Shown: one piece after another, positions 9,386 to 17,191 of the stretch
Layout: every line of letters starts with the position of its first letter
How positions within the stretch are numbered: position 1 is the first letter of the stretch
Origin: Spirosoma aerolatum
GTDB lineage: Bacteria; Bacteroidota; Bacteroidia; Cytophagales; Spirosomataceae
Assembly (NCBI RefSeq): GCF_002056795.1
Contig: NZ_CP020104.1
Location: 3,979,001 to 4,043,000 of the forward strand
Length of the DNA stretch: 64,000 nt
Direction of reading: 5' to 3'
Notes under the pieces: model-generated
The model's database searches: none
Told to the model about the DNA's origin: nothing
The model's input: only the letters and a program-made list of their open reading frames with translations
Made by a program: the position numbers and the translations under genes

Positions 9386-9392
9386 TATTATA
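9386..9392. repeat. Target-site duplication, right copy (TATTATA)
   Basis: Exact repeat of the seven bases on the left flank of the IS. The CHRD reading frame resumes immediately after it. Confidence 0.9.
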
Positions 9393-9541
9393 GGAACTTT
9401 TCAGTTAGCCAATCAAAACCGGGTCGATAGCCTGAAGAATGGGTTTTACTATGCCAATCTGCATACAGCCCAATATCCGGGCGGAGAAATTCGCGGAGAC
9501 ATCAAGAAGAAATAATTCATTAACTTACATTATGGGCGTAA

Positions 9542-9576
9542 AAAAGGCCAGTCTGCATTTGCAGTACTGGCCTTTT
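9542..9576. terminator. Bidirectional terminator between the CHRD locus and hsp20
   Basis: Arms AAAAGGCCAGT (9542-9552) and ACTGGCCTTTT (9566-9576) pair perfectly, and CTGC/GCAG extends the stem inside. The A-run on one side and T-run on the other let it work for both the plus-strand CHRD gene and the minus-strand hsp20 gene, which converge here. Confidence 0.85.
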
Positions 9577-9596
9577 GCATCAGTGATCCTTACCGA

Positions 9597-10070
9597 TTAC
9601 GCTACCGAAATGGTTTGGGCAGGCTGGTTAGTTTCAGGGTTTTTGGGTAGAACCACTTTCAGAACCCCATCGGTATAGGTAGCCGAAATACGTTCGGTTA
9701 GTACCTTATTATTTAGCTGAAAGGCCCGTTCGAACGACCGGCTGCCATATTCCTGATACGTGTATTTACTCTGATCATCAGCCGATTCCGACTGTTCAGC
9801 ACCTTCATACGAAACGGTCAGCACATCATTCTTTATCGCCAGCTTAATATTCTCTTTCACGAGGGCCGGAGCGAACAATGAGATGGTGTAGTCGGTATCC
9901 GTTTCTTCGATGTTGACGGGTACCTGCTGGAACCAGCCACCGTGACGTTTCCCCCAGAAGCCGCCAGCCTTACCGCGTCCCCAGGGGCCGCCAAATCGGC
10001 CGCGTCCAAATCCGCCCCAATGACCACAATTCCCTTTATGTCCTGCTTCGAATGCTTGTTTGTTATACAT
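9597..10070 (-). CDS. Hsp20/alpha-crystallin small heat-shock protein with Gly/Trp-rich N-terminus
   Basis: ATP-independent holdase that keeps unfolded proteins soluble. The alpha-crystallin domain covers about residues 50-145 (VNIEETDTDYTISLFAPALVKENIKL, SFERAFQL, ISATYTDGVLKVVLPK, the last being the A-x-x-x-G-V-L signature). The first 48 residues are unusual: Gly, Trp, Arg and His dominate (CGHWGGFGRGRFGGPWGRGK, then GFWGKRHGGWFQ), a low-complexity stretch unlike the short N-termini of IbpA-type proteins. It lies 57 bp downstream of a small membrane protein gene on the same strand and is probably co-transcribed. No CIRCE element is visible. Confidence 0.93.
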   Translation of the reverse strand: MYNKQAFEAGHKGNCGHWGGFGRGRFGGPWGRGKAGGFWGKRHGGWFQQVPVNIEETDTDYTISLFAPALVKENIKLAIKNDVLTVSYEGAEQSESADDQSKYTYQEYGSRSFERAFQLNNKVLTERISATYTDGVLKVVLPKNPETNQPAQTISVA

Positions 10071-10127
10071 GGTTGTGTGTGTTTATTTGTGTTTACTGAT
10101 TTTACGATTGTTGTTAACGGCTATGAT

Positions 10128-10391
10128 TTAGCCAATGGAAATGACCCGACTATAGGTTGGATAAGCTACGTTCGACCGATAGGCCGGATCATCGATAGAA
10201 ATAATGTTCGTTGACTGCCAACGCCCCCGCTCCAGGGGCCCAAATGCCCGACCCGCCAAACGAGGTCCAACAAAGCGTGCCAGCAGAAACAGACCGGCTC
10301 CTACTAGCAGAACTTTCAAAATGAGGGTCAGAAGAAACAAAGCTAACCCGACAGCCAGTGCTACACCGGCTATTCTCCAGATAATGTTCAT
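10128..10391 (-). CDS. Small membrane protein upstream of hsp20
   Basis: An 87-residue protein that begins with a long hydrophobic stretch (about 5-42: IAGVALAVGLALFLLTLILK, then VLLVGAGLFLLARFVG), enough for one long or two short membrane helices. A basic segment (RLAGRAFGPLERGRW) and a polar tail of about 30 residues follow. No known domain. It is the probable first gene of a two-gene unit with hsp20, which hints at an envelope-stress connection; that is inference from position only. Confidence 0.65.
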   Translation of the reverse strand: MNIIWRIAGVALAVGLALFLLTLILKVLLVGAGLFLLARFVGPRLAGRAFGPLERGRWQSTNIISIDDPAYRSNVAYPTYSRVISIG

Positions 10392-10751
10392 GTTGTTTAT
10401 GATTTAATGGTTCAAAAGTCCAGTTCAGAAGAAGATTGGGTAATTACCAATCTGACGCGTCATTTCAATAATCTACTTCCAATTCAGGTGCTTTGATAGG
10501 GATGACGGACAAGGCTAGCGTTTTACTTTAAACAATGATGCGTTTTTTTTCAAACAGGTTGGTATTTACTTAAACGAGGCCAAAGAATCAACACACAATG
10601 CATTGATTTGCAAACACTTACCTACATATACCTTAATACATCGTTTTTTATAAAATTTTAGCAATCGCCTAAAAAGGTGTCACCTCCAGATAAAGCACTA
10701 AGCTCTATTCATGGAGTTGACGTAAAAACTGCGGTGCAGAAAATAGGATGA
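10392..10751. other. 360-bp intergenic region, no gene seen
   Basis: AT-rich spacer between the start of the small membrane protein gene and the end of the CotH gene. An 11-bp palindrome (AGGTGTCACCT, 10675-10685) is the only symmetric feature noted and is too short for a confident terminator. No exact TTG/TAnnTTTG pair was found. Confidence 0.5.
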
Positions 10752-13700
10752 TCAGGGATTATGAAGTAGTACAGATGCGCTGGAATTTAGATACTGCAAC
10801 TGCCCAGTAGACTCAAATCGAATGCTTCGGGCCGTTGCACTGTTTGTCGTGATGGTTACCGTATGCCCATCACGAACGACTACATCGTCGCACACACTCG
10901 GTACTCGCCCACAATTCCAGGTAGTTGCGGTATGCCAGCTTCCCGATGATGTACTCTGGCAAGCACCCCGACTAATAAAAATATTATCAATTCGCAACTG
11001 ATCCCGCGCCCCTGAAACGCCTACACCTGTATAGTAGTACTGCCACAAAAGCTGTATATAGGGTTTATTGAGTAAGGCCGCCGGTAATGCTACAGGGCCA
11101 ATTACCTGACTATGACCGGGTAATGTGTTACGCACATATTCAACCGGATTATTGGAAGCATCCAGCAGGTCGGTAAATGGGCCAGAGTTACCAATCCGAT
11201 AGCGTAACCGAATGTTGTAACGACGCGGATTGGCCGTAACAGTTCCACCCGTCCACTGTACCGATGCCTCAGTTACATTAGTAGTACGGAGTGCAAGTAC
11301 CATTCCGCCCAACGCTGTAGAAATATACCCGGCTGGCGCACTCCCTGTGTTGATAAACGCCACCCCATTTTCTCCCAAACCATTAATTCGCGTAGCGCTG
11401 GTCAGGTTATAAGCCCCTTTCACCGTGTCGGCTAGTGCATACGTTGCTGATAGCGTAGGGTCTTCCTGATTCATACTGACAAAGTGCATATTCGGTGGGT
11501 AAGTACCCGAAGGCGTGGTTGGAGAAAACTGGTCAAACCGATAGTCGCAAGTACTCAATGTATAGGCTGCTGGCTTGCCTACAAAGGAGTTATCTTCATC
11601 AAAAACGGCTGTCAGGGTTCTGTTGGCAGTTGGATTGAACGTATAGGCCGTATCGGTAGAAATAGTTATCCCACTTTCCTGCCAGGCTATAAAACGATAA
11701 CCCACCAGCGGCTTTGCCACTACTCGAACCGAATTACCCTGAAAATAAACCCCTGTCCACGGATACGGATTAGTAGCTACGCCGGGGGTTGAAGAAAGTA
11801 TGTCGATTGTGTTGATTTTCACATACCCTTGCGTGGCATTCGATACGGCCAGTGTAATATTCCGGTTTGCACTTAAACTAAATCGAGCACGCAGATGGTC
11901 GCGTACCGAAGAGGGGCGTTGCTGAAGAAATGTGCGAACGGTGCTTAAATTCGTGAGCCATTTGGTAACCGAATTTCCTGTCTTCCAGCGGTTGAAATGC
12001 TCATCCATATAGGGCTGGTAGGCCTGCTGAAACGAATCGAGTAATGCAACGCCCCGGCTGGGTATAAAGGTAGTATTAAGCAGATCGGCAAACCGATTAA
12101 TAAAATACGATTTATAGCTACTCACCTCAAGCAATCGACGGAGAAAACGAGTGTATTCCGTAACCGACGCATCATAACCCGCTGTCGATGTAGCCCGATC
12201 CAATGAGTTGGAGGTGTAGGAATTCCCGGCTCCCATTGTCCAGTCCATATCATTCATCATCCAGCGAAACCGACCGTCGTGCCCTTTACGCGCATTAGCC
12301 AGGTATTGGCTGGTGCGTTTTCGCCAGAGTTGCTGATTATTGTACGGCCAGTCGAAGTTTCCCGAATAAATTTCTGTGATCTGGTAGTCCGAAAAACTTT
12401 CGACATCCATTAGTGTATTTACATAGTTGTAGTCGATGGTAGGTGTTCCAACAAAATAGTCCTTCATGGCGTAGAACTTGACCAAATCTCCATCATCGGC
12501 AACATAAGCCCCATAATCGAACTTAATAACATCAACACTATCGGCATCCACACCATAATTTCGATTTATGTAGTATTTATCATACCGTTCCATCAAGGTG
12601 TGTACACCCCAATATTCACCATTTAGTAAGACAATACCTGGGCGATTGGATTGGGTTTCGAACGGAAGGTGCCGAACCATCGTTTGCACAAACGCATCGA
12701 TTAGGATCGTGTTATCCCAGTCATTACCACCATTTCTAAGCAACAGCCGATTATAAAACTGGTTGATCGGACGGTTCACAAAGAAGGGATAACTGAAATC
12801 ACTATCGCCATATAATCGTAGTGATTTACGGGGGACTGACCGCGAGCATCCCCCGTTGATTGACATATCAATCCGCTGATTCAGAATTGAACTTCCGTTG
12901 ATAAAGAATTGGGCATTAGCCGACCGTTCCCAGTTATCACCTTTCAAAGTAAAATTGCCGGGCGAGCAGAAAATTGTTTCGGCTGTAGGGTTACCCGATC
13001 GCCAGCCATCAAATGTGGCACCAGCCGTGTATATCCCGGAATTGTAATCGAATAGTGATCGTTCATTGGTAGCAATCGACACCACGGGCAGGTTTCCATA
13101 CCGATTGGCGGGGGCAATCAAATACGTTTCTGTAACAATATCACTCACCAAGGCATTGGCCTTATAGGCTACTGCCCGCACTACGGTTCCCTTAAAGATG
13201 GGTGATGTAGGGACATAATAAGGCGACGAATTGAAGGTCGATGATTTAAGGGATACTTTATTTGGGTCACTACTTCGATCACTAATGGTTAATGGAGCCG
13301 AATAGGTAAACGACTGATAGCTTCCTGTCAATAATGATCCATAACCCTGCCCAGGCAATTCGGGATAGTTATTTTTATACTGAAATGTATTGGGTCCAGG
13401 GTTTACCGGATCAGGTTCTGAACCATCCAATGTGTAATAAATGGTAGCTGTAGGATCAGGCGATGTGATTGTCAGGCTAAATCCAGAGGTATAAAAACCA
13501 CCCACCTTCGAGAAGACCGGAGCACTGACGACTTCTGTATACCCTGTTTTAGAATTGTTACTGGCACCAGGGCTCGTGTTGTTGACCGAACTGGTTCGTT
13601 GAAAATAAAACCAGTCTGCCGCACCATTGGGTTTACGCCCCCAAGAAACATCCGTTCGTTGCGGTCCAAATACGACCTGATCTACCACAGTTGTTCCATC

Positions 13701-14093
13701 AGGCCGTACGAGACTAATCATTTCGCCATCGGCCGACAGCTTAAAGCCTACATGCAGCACACCACGGATAGTCATATCGCTGGCCCATAATAGCAAAAAT
13801 CCATTAGCCGGAATTATGGTCTGTGAAGAACCGGTTGGTATCCGATATTTTGTTAGCGTGGAGTTATCAGAAACATAGTAACCAGCAATATCAACGGACG
13901 TAGCGTTCGGATTATAAATTTCAAACCAGTCTTCATATGAGCCCGAACCATCGGTAATAGTTCGGGAGTTAGACGCCATGATCTCATTAATGTAAAGCTG
14001 TTGGGCCTTGCTAGTCAGGCTCATTGCAACCAAAAAAGTCAGTAGCAGCGTAGCATTAAGGAGCAATTGTTTCATGGTGGGCGCTTTTTTCAT
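10752..14093 (-). CDS. Secreted CotH-kinase/lamin-tail multidomain protein
   Basis: Large (1113 residues) exported protein. In order: signal peptide (LLLNATLLLTFLVAMSLTSK, about 10-29); a lamin-tail domain starting LYINEIMASNSRTITDGSG (about 33-150); a chitobiase C-terminal-like beta-sandwich (ATIYYTLDGSEPDPVNPG, about 215-330); a CotH protein-kinase-like domain (about 400-730; IDMSINGGCSRSVPRKSLRL, LLLRNGGNDW, MNDMDWTMG with the DxD-like Asp pair); an InlB B-repeat-like segment (GYRFIAWQESGITIS, TLTAVFDED); and beta-rich C-terminal domains. CotH of Bacillus spores is an atypical kinase. No clear type IX sorting signal ends the protein. It is monocistronic. The true start may be the second Met at residue 7. 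Confidence 0.88.
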   Translation of the reverse strand: MKKAPTMKQLLLNATLLLTFLVAMSLTSKAQQLYINEIMASNSRTITDGSGSYEDWFEIYNPNATSVDIAGYYVSDNSTLTKYRIPTGSSQTIIPANGFLLLWASDMTIRGVLHVGFKLSADGEMISLVRPDGTTVVDQVVFGPQRTDVSWGRKPNGAADWFYFQRTSSVNNTSPGASNNSKTGYTEVVSAPVFSKVGGFYTSGFSLTITSPDPTATIYYTLDGSEPDPVNPGPNTFQYKNNYPELPGQGYGSLLTGSYQSFTYSAPLTISDRSSDPNKVSLKSSTFNSSPYYVPTSPIFKGTVVRAVAYKANALVSDIVTETYLIAPANRYGNLPVVSIATNERSLFDYNSGIYTAGATFDGWRSGNPTAETIFCSPGNFTLKGDNWERSANAQFFINGSSILNQRIDMSINGGCSRSVPRKSLRLYGDSDFSYPFFVNRPINQFYNRLLLRNGGNDWDNTILIDAFVQTMVRHLPFETQSNRPGIVLLNGEYWGVHTLMERYDKYYINRNYGVDADSVDVIKFDYGAYVADDGDLVKFYAMKDYFVGTPTIDYNYVNTLMDVESFSDYQITEIYSGNFDWPYNNQQLWRKRTSQYLANARKGHDGRFRWMMNDMDWTMGAGNSYTSNSLDRATSTAGYDASVTEYTRFLRRLLEVSSYKSYFINRFADLLNTTFIPSRGVALLDSFQQAYQPYMDEHFNRWKTGNSVTKWLTNLSTVRTFLQQRPSSVRDHLRARFSLSANRNITLAVSNATQGYVKINTIDILSSTPGVATNPYPWTGVYFQGNSVRVVAKPLVGYRFIAWQESGITISTDTAYTFNPTANRTLTAVFDEDNSFVGKPAAYTLSTCDYRFDQFSPTTPSGTYPPNMHFVSMNQEDPTLSATYALADTVKGAYNLTSATRINGLGENGVAFINTGSAPAGYISTALGGMVLALRTTNVTEASVQWTGGTVTANPRRYNIRLRYRIGNSGPFTDLLDASNNPVEYVRNTLPGHSQVIGPVALPAALLNKPYIQLLWQYYYTGVGVSGARDQLRIDNIFISRGACQSTSSGSWHTATTWNCGRVPSVCDDVVVRDGHTVTITTNSATARSIRFESTGQLQYLNSSASVLLHNP

Positions 14094-14232
14094 TTTTAAT
14101 CGTTTTTCTATAACGAACCAATTAAAAATGCAGCAAAATCAACGCCAATCTGATTATTTGTTCACCATAAATTACCGTAAATACACCATCAGTAACTTTT
14201 ATCGCAACTAAACTAGTCTTTGAAATTATACA

Positions 14233-15465
14233 TCAACCTACGATTTTCAGGATGGTCTGGTATAAAACTTCGCTTCCTAAAGCCAGGTCCTCATAAGAAG
14301 CATATTCTAGTGGGTTATGGCTAATGCCATCTTTACAACGAACAAAAATCATCCCAAAATCGCAGGCCTCCGACATAACCAGTGCATCGTGAAAGGGGCC
14401 ACTTACCAGTTCTGGCGCATTGAGGCCCAACTCCTCACAACTCGCCCGAATAGTGTTCTTGATCCACTCAGCACAATAGCTTGATTTGATATCCGTATCT
14501 ACGGTCAGGTCGTAACTGAGTCCGTGAGCTTGCGAAATCTCGTCAATAGCTGTTTTTAATTGCTGTTCGCAGCTATTCCGACGTTCCATATCGATGTCGC
14601 GAAATTCCATAGTCATGCTGACAGCCTCCGGTATGATATTTCGGGATGCTGGAAACACGTTTAGGGTCCCGACCGTGCCTACTGTTGGAGCAGGCGTAAA
14701 CTGCGAAGCAATTTCATTGACGGCAACCACCACTTTAGCCGCTCCCAATAGCGCATCTTTCCGCAATGGCATAGGTACCGAACCCGCATGGCCGGCCATT
14801 CCGTTCAGTTTCAAGCTTAGCAGTAAGGGGCCAGCTATTCCAGTGACAATACCAATCGGCTTGTTGGTCTTATCCAGAATTGGCCCCTGCTCGATATGCA
14901 GTTCAATAAAGCATCGGATGCTGCCAGGCGCATATTCATCCTCTTTAAACTTTGTCATATCACAGCCAAAGTCAATCAGAGCCTGCTCACGCGTAATTCC
15001 ATCTTTATCCGTACGTTGCAATTCCCCTTCTTCCAGCTTACCCAGAATACCCCTCGACCCGAACAGCCCTTTGTTGAATCTCCAGCTTTCTTCGTCGGCA
15101 AATGCAATGACATCGATACTCACCTCGGGAACGATTCCTTTTTCAGCGATGGAACAAACGGCTTCAATGGCACATAAGACCCCGGCAATTCCATCAAAAC
15201 GCCCCCCATACGGCTGGGTATCGAGGTGTGAGCCAGTCATTAAAATGGGGGCTTCAGTATTTTTGCCCTGCAAGCGACCAATTAAGTTGCCAAAACTATC
15301 GATACGAACCGTCAATCCTGCTGACTCCATCCAGCCTCTGGCGTGTTCGAACATTTTTTTTTCCAGCTGCGAATGCGCCGGCCTGCACATACCCGTCTCA
15401 CCTATTTTGCCAATTTCACTCGAAACCTCAAAAAAATGTTGTAAACGTGCCGCGTTGATATTCAT
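14233..15465 (-). CDS. M20-family amidohydrolase, probable ureidoglycolate amidohydrolase (or second allantoate hydrolase)
   Basis: Zinc/manganese-dependent amidase of the HyuC/AllC group (410 residues). Metal-site motifs are intact: GSHLDTQPYGGRFDG (His, Asp), DEESWRF (Glu pair), FIELHIEQGP (His) and the C-terminal ISHNPLEYAS (His). The dimerisation/lid domain is at about 210-330. This is the last gene of the ureide operon. A second M20 gene (17192-18427) is the better allantoate amidohydrolase, and no ureidoglycolate lyase or dehydrogenase is present. This copy is therefore inferred to hydrolyse ureidoglycolate to glyoxylate, CO2 and ammonia. An N-carbamoyl-amino-acid hydrolase is the alternative. 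Family is certain; substrate is inferred. Confidence 0.8.
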   Translation of the reverse strand: MNINAARLQHFFEVSSEIGKIGETGMCRPAHSQLEKKMFEHARGWMESAGLTVRIDSFGNLIGRLQGKNTEAPILMTGSHLDTQPYGGRFDGIAGVLCAIEAVCSIAEKGIVPEVSIDVIAFADEESWRFNKGLFGSRGILGKLEEGELQRTDKDGITREQALIDFGCDMTKFKEDEYAPGSIRCFIELHIEQGPILDKTNKPIGIVTGIAGPLLLSLKLNGMAGHAGSVPMPLRKDALLGAAKVVVAVNEIASQFTPAPTVGTVGTLNVFPASRNIIPEAVSMTMEFRDIDMERRNSCEQQLKTAIDEISQAHGLSYDLTVDTDIKSSYCAEWIKNTIRASCEELGLNAPELVSGPFHDALVMSEACDFGMIFVRCKDGISHNPLEYASYEDLALGSEVLYQTILKIVG

Positions 15466-15533
15466 TCAGAAAATATGTTTTGGTCTTTATTTAACAGTTG
15501 ACTTAAACCATGACTCAATTCCAGTGACTACTT

Positions 15534-15869
15534 TCAAGACCCCCGATAGGTTGAATAGCCAAATGGGTTAAGAAGTAACGGAACATGATAATGTTCGCCT
15601 GTTGTGATGGCAAACGTGATTTCGACAAACGGATAAAACGTAACCACATTCAGCAACTCATAATATGCGCCGGTTTCAAATCGTAATTTATAAACGCCTG
15701 TTGGCAGTACAGTCTCTTTTGCTAGCAAATCCATAATCCGCCCATCTGAATTAGTAATTCCCCGACCAATTTCCAGCCATTCGCGCTGCTGCTGATACAG
15801 AATCACATTGACACTTTCGGCCGGTTTCCCGCGAGTTGTATCCAGAATATGGGTGGTGATTGTACTCAT
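15534..15869 (-). CDS. uraH: 5-hydroxyisourate hydrolase (transthyretin-like)
   Basis: Hydrolyses 5-hydroxyisourate, the uricase product, to OHCU. The 111 residues are the usual length. Signature positions are present: His and Asp in ITTHILDTTRGKPA, the Arg in NSDGRIMDLL, His in HYHVPLLLNPFGYSTY, and the C-terminal YRGS tetrapeptide that distinguishes the enzyme from transthyretin. Its ATG overlaps the stop of uraD by 4 bp (ATGA), indicating translational coupling of two consecutive steps. Cytoplasmic: no signal peptide. The name pucM is also used for this enzyme. Confidence 0.96.
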   Translation of the reverse strand: MSTITTHILDTTRGKPAESVNVILYQQQREWLEIGRGITNSDGRIMDLLAKETVLPTGVYKLRFETGAYYELLNVVTFYPFVEITFAITTGEHYHVPLLLNPFGYSTYRGS

Positions 15870-16372
15870 GTTCCTAAAAGTTTTTCCAGTCGGATTTTCG
15901 TGATCTTATTCTGTTCCTGCATCGCGATCTTAATCTCCTCTTCAGGTGAATGAGGCAACCGCGATTCGAGGCTGTTTAGCATCTCAACAGCCGATTTACC
16001 CGTGGCACAAACAATGAATATATAGCCAAATTTCTCTTCGTACAATCGGTTGCCTTCGGCCAGTCGTTGAAGTACAACTTCCGAGGCATCTGCCACACCC
16101 GACTGCTCATCCGACGCCCAGTTTCGCGTACTGGTAAATTTTGACCGTAATGAGTTTATGTCGCCAATTTTCGGATGATGAGCAAACGCTTCTTTCCAAT
16201 CAGCTTCGGAGCAGGCAAACCAGACCATTTCAGCCTGTTCGAATAAGGTTTCACGGCTATCGACCGGAAATAATTTAACCATGTCGTTCACCCAGGTTGA
16301 AGAGCCGCAGCAGGTTGCCAGAGCTGCTTTCAGTTCAGAAACAGGTGCGTCGTTTAATTCAGGCAAGGTCAT
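15866..16372 (-). CDS. uraD: OHCU decarboxylase
   Basis: Converts 2-oxo-4-hydroxy-4-carboxy-5-ureidoimidazoline to (S)-allantoin, making the stereospecific product used by allantoinase. The protein has 168 residues, a normal length. The catalytic His-Pro motif is in AFAHHPKIGD (about 60-69) and the conserved acid follows in ASDEQSGV; the substrate-binding stretch YEEKFGYIFIVCATGKS and the helix EEEIKIAMQEQNKITKIRLEK near the C-terminus match the family. It overlaps uraH by 4 bp and follows the ureidoglycine aminohydrolase gene by 18 bp. Confidence 0.95.
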   Translation of the reverse strand: MTLPELNDAPVSELKAALATCCGSSTWVNDMVKLFPVDSRETLFEQAEMVWFACSEADWKEAFAHHPKIGDINSLRSKFTSTRNWASDEQSGVADASEVVLQRLAEGNRLYEEKFGYIFIVCATGKSAVEMLNSLESRLPHSPEEEIKIAMQEQNKITKIRLEKLLGT

Positions 16373-16390
16373 ACGGATAACTTATATCAA

Positions 16391-17137
16391 CTAGATCACG
16401 GTTGGAAAACGGTTGACATTCTTGTAATAAATATATACGGCAGGCTCTTTGCCCATTGCCGTAAACCACTGCTGGCAGTAGGGAGCCATCCAGATTGAAT
16501 CCCCTTTTTTAATGGGATACCACTCCTGATCAAGCATATATACCCCCTGCCCCTGTAAGTATATGAGTCCATGCTCCATAATGTGCGTTTCCACAAAAGG
16601 AAGATGTCCACCCGGATCGTAGGTAAAAATATTGACTGCCATATCGAACGCTAGTGTATCGGGCAATAACACCTGCAATCGTAACGCCGGATCACCCAAA
16701 TACGTAGGGCCTTCAATCGTTGCCGCATCGCCAAATAGGACGGGGGGCACGTCATACCCATCCAGTTTTTCATATACCTTATGAAAGCTGAGGAGTTGAG
16801 TATTGGTTTCCGGCTGTTCGAACCGATACACCTTTCCAATAGGAATATAAACAAATTGCCCCTGGCTCAGCTTTCTCGTCTCGCCGTCAACGGTTGCCGA
16901 AACCTGGCCTTGTATAACATAAAAAAATAACTGTGATGCCTGCGTAGTGCCTGTCAGTTCACCCTTTTCGGTCAGTGTGATGAGTGTCTGGCACAGGTTT
17001 GCCCCCATTTGCTCATTAATAATGACATTCACCGTACAATTTTCCCAGCCGGGTACCCGACTGTTGATGTACCCATCCGGGCTAATGATAGCGTGGTTTC
17101 GTTTGACAACCGACCGGGTAAGCGCTGATATTTCCAT
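16391..17137 (-). CDS. allE: (S)-ureidoglycine aminohydrolase (bicupin)
   Basis: Releases ammonia from (S)-ureidoglycine, the product of allantoate amidohydrolase, giving (S)-ureidoglycolate. The 248 residues form two cupin domains. The C-terminal cupin holds the manganese site: Glu, His and His in FVETHIMEHG (about 184-193) and the later Gln in PYCQQWFTAMG. The N-terminal half has MGANLCQTLITL and FFYVIQGQVSATVDG. The start at 17137 (MEISALTRSVVKRNHAIISP) matches the family N-terminus. It lies between allC and uraD in the operon. The enzyme is called YlbA/AllE in E. coli and UGHY/UGlyAH in plants. Confidence 0.93.
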   Translation of the reverse strand: MEISALTRSVVKRNHAIISPDGYINSRVPGWENCTVNVIINEQMGANLCQTLITLTEKGELTGTTQASQLFFYVIQGQVSATVDGETRKLSQGQFVYIPIGKVYRFEQPETNTQLLSFHKVYEKLDGYDVPPVLFGDAATIEGPTYLGDPALRLQVLLPDTLAFDMAVNIFTYDPGGHLPFVETHIMEHGLIYLQGQGVYMLDQEWYPIKKGDSIWMAPYCQQWFTAMGKEPAVYIYYKNVNRFPTVI

Positions 17138-17191
17138 ATTTTCTGCTGATAAACTGCGTCTCTCTTTCCTAATGATCTAAACGCTGTAGGA

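Larger units (their letters stand above)
8098..9515 (+). pseudogene. Second CHRD lipoprotein gene, split by an IS982-family insertion
   Basis: Tandem paralogue of the upstream gene: signal peptide, lipobox (CGLIACGNDEN), then the CHRD domain with EKPSSTSSAATG, VVDESTRVLSYTV and AGHLHR. The frame is intact to 8436, where the IS begins, and the interrupted product would stop at 8442 after PIII. If the 949-bp element and one 7-bp duplicate are removed, the reading continues ...SLVSPIIGTFQLANQNRV... and ends YYANLHTAQYPGGEIRGDIKKK with stop at 9513-9515, matching the paralogue. The gene was therefore complete until a recent insertion. The N-terminal fragment could still be exported but lacks the last part of the domain. 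Confidence 0.9.

Noticed and set aside
10675..10685. Palindrome AGGTGTCACCT as terminator of the CotH gene
   Set aside because: The arms are only 5 bp with a one-base centre, and there is no T-run after it on the relevant strand.
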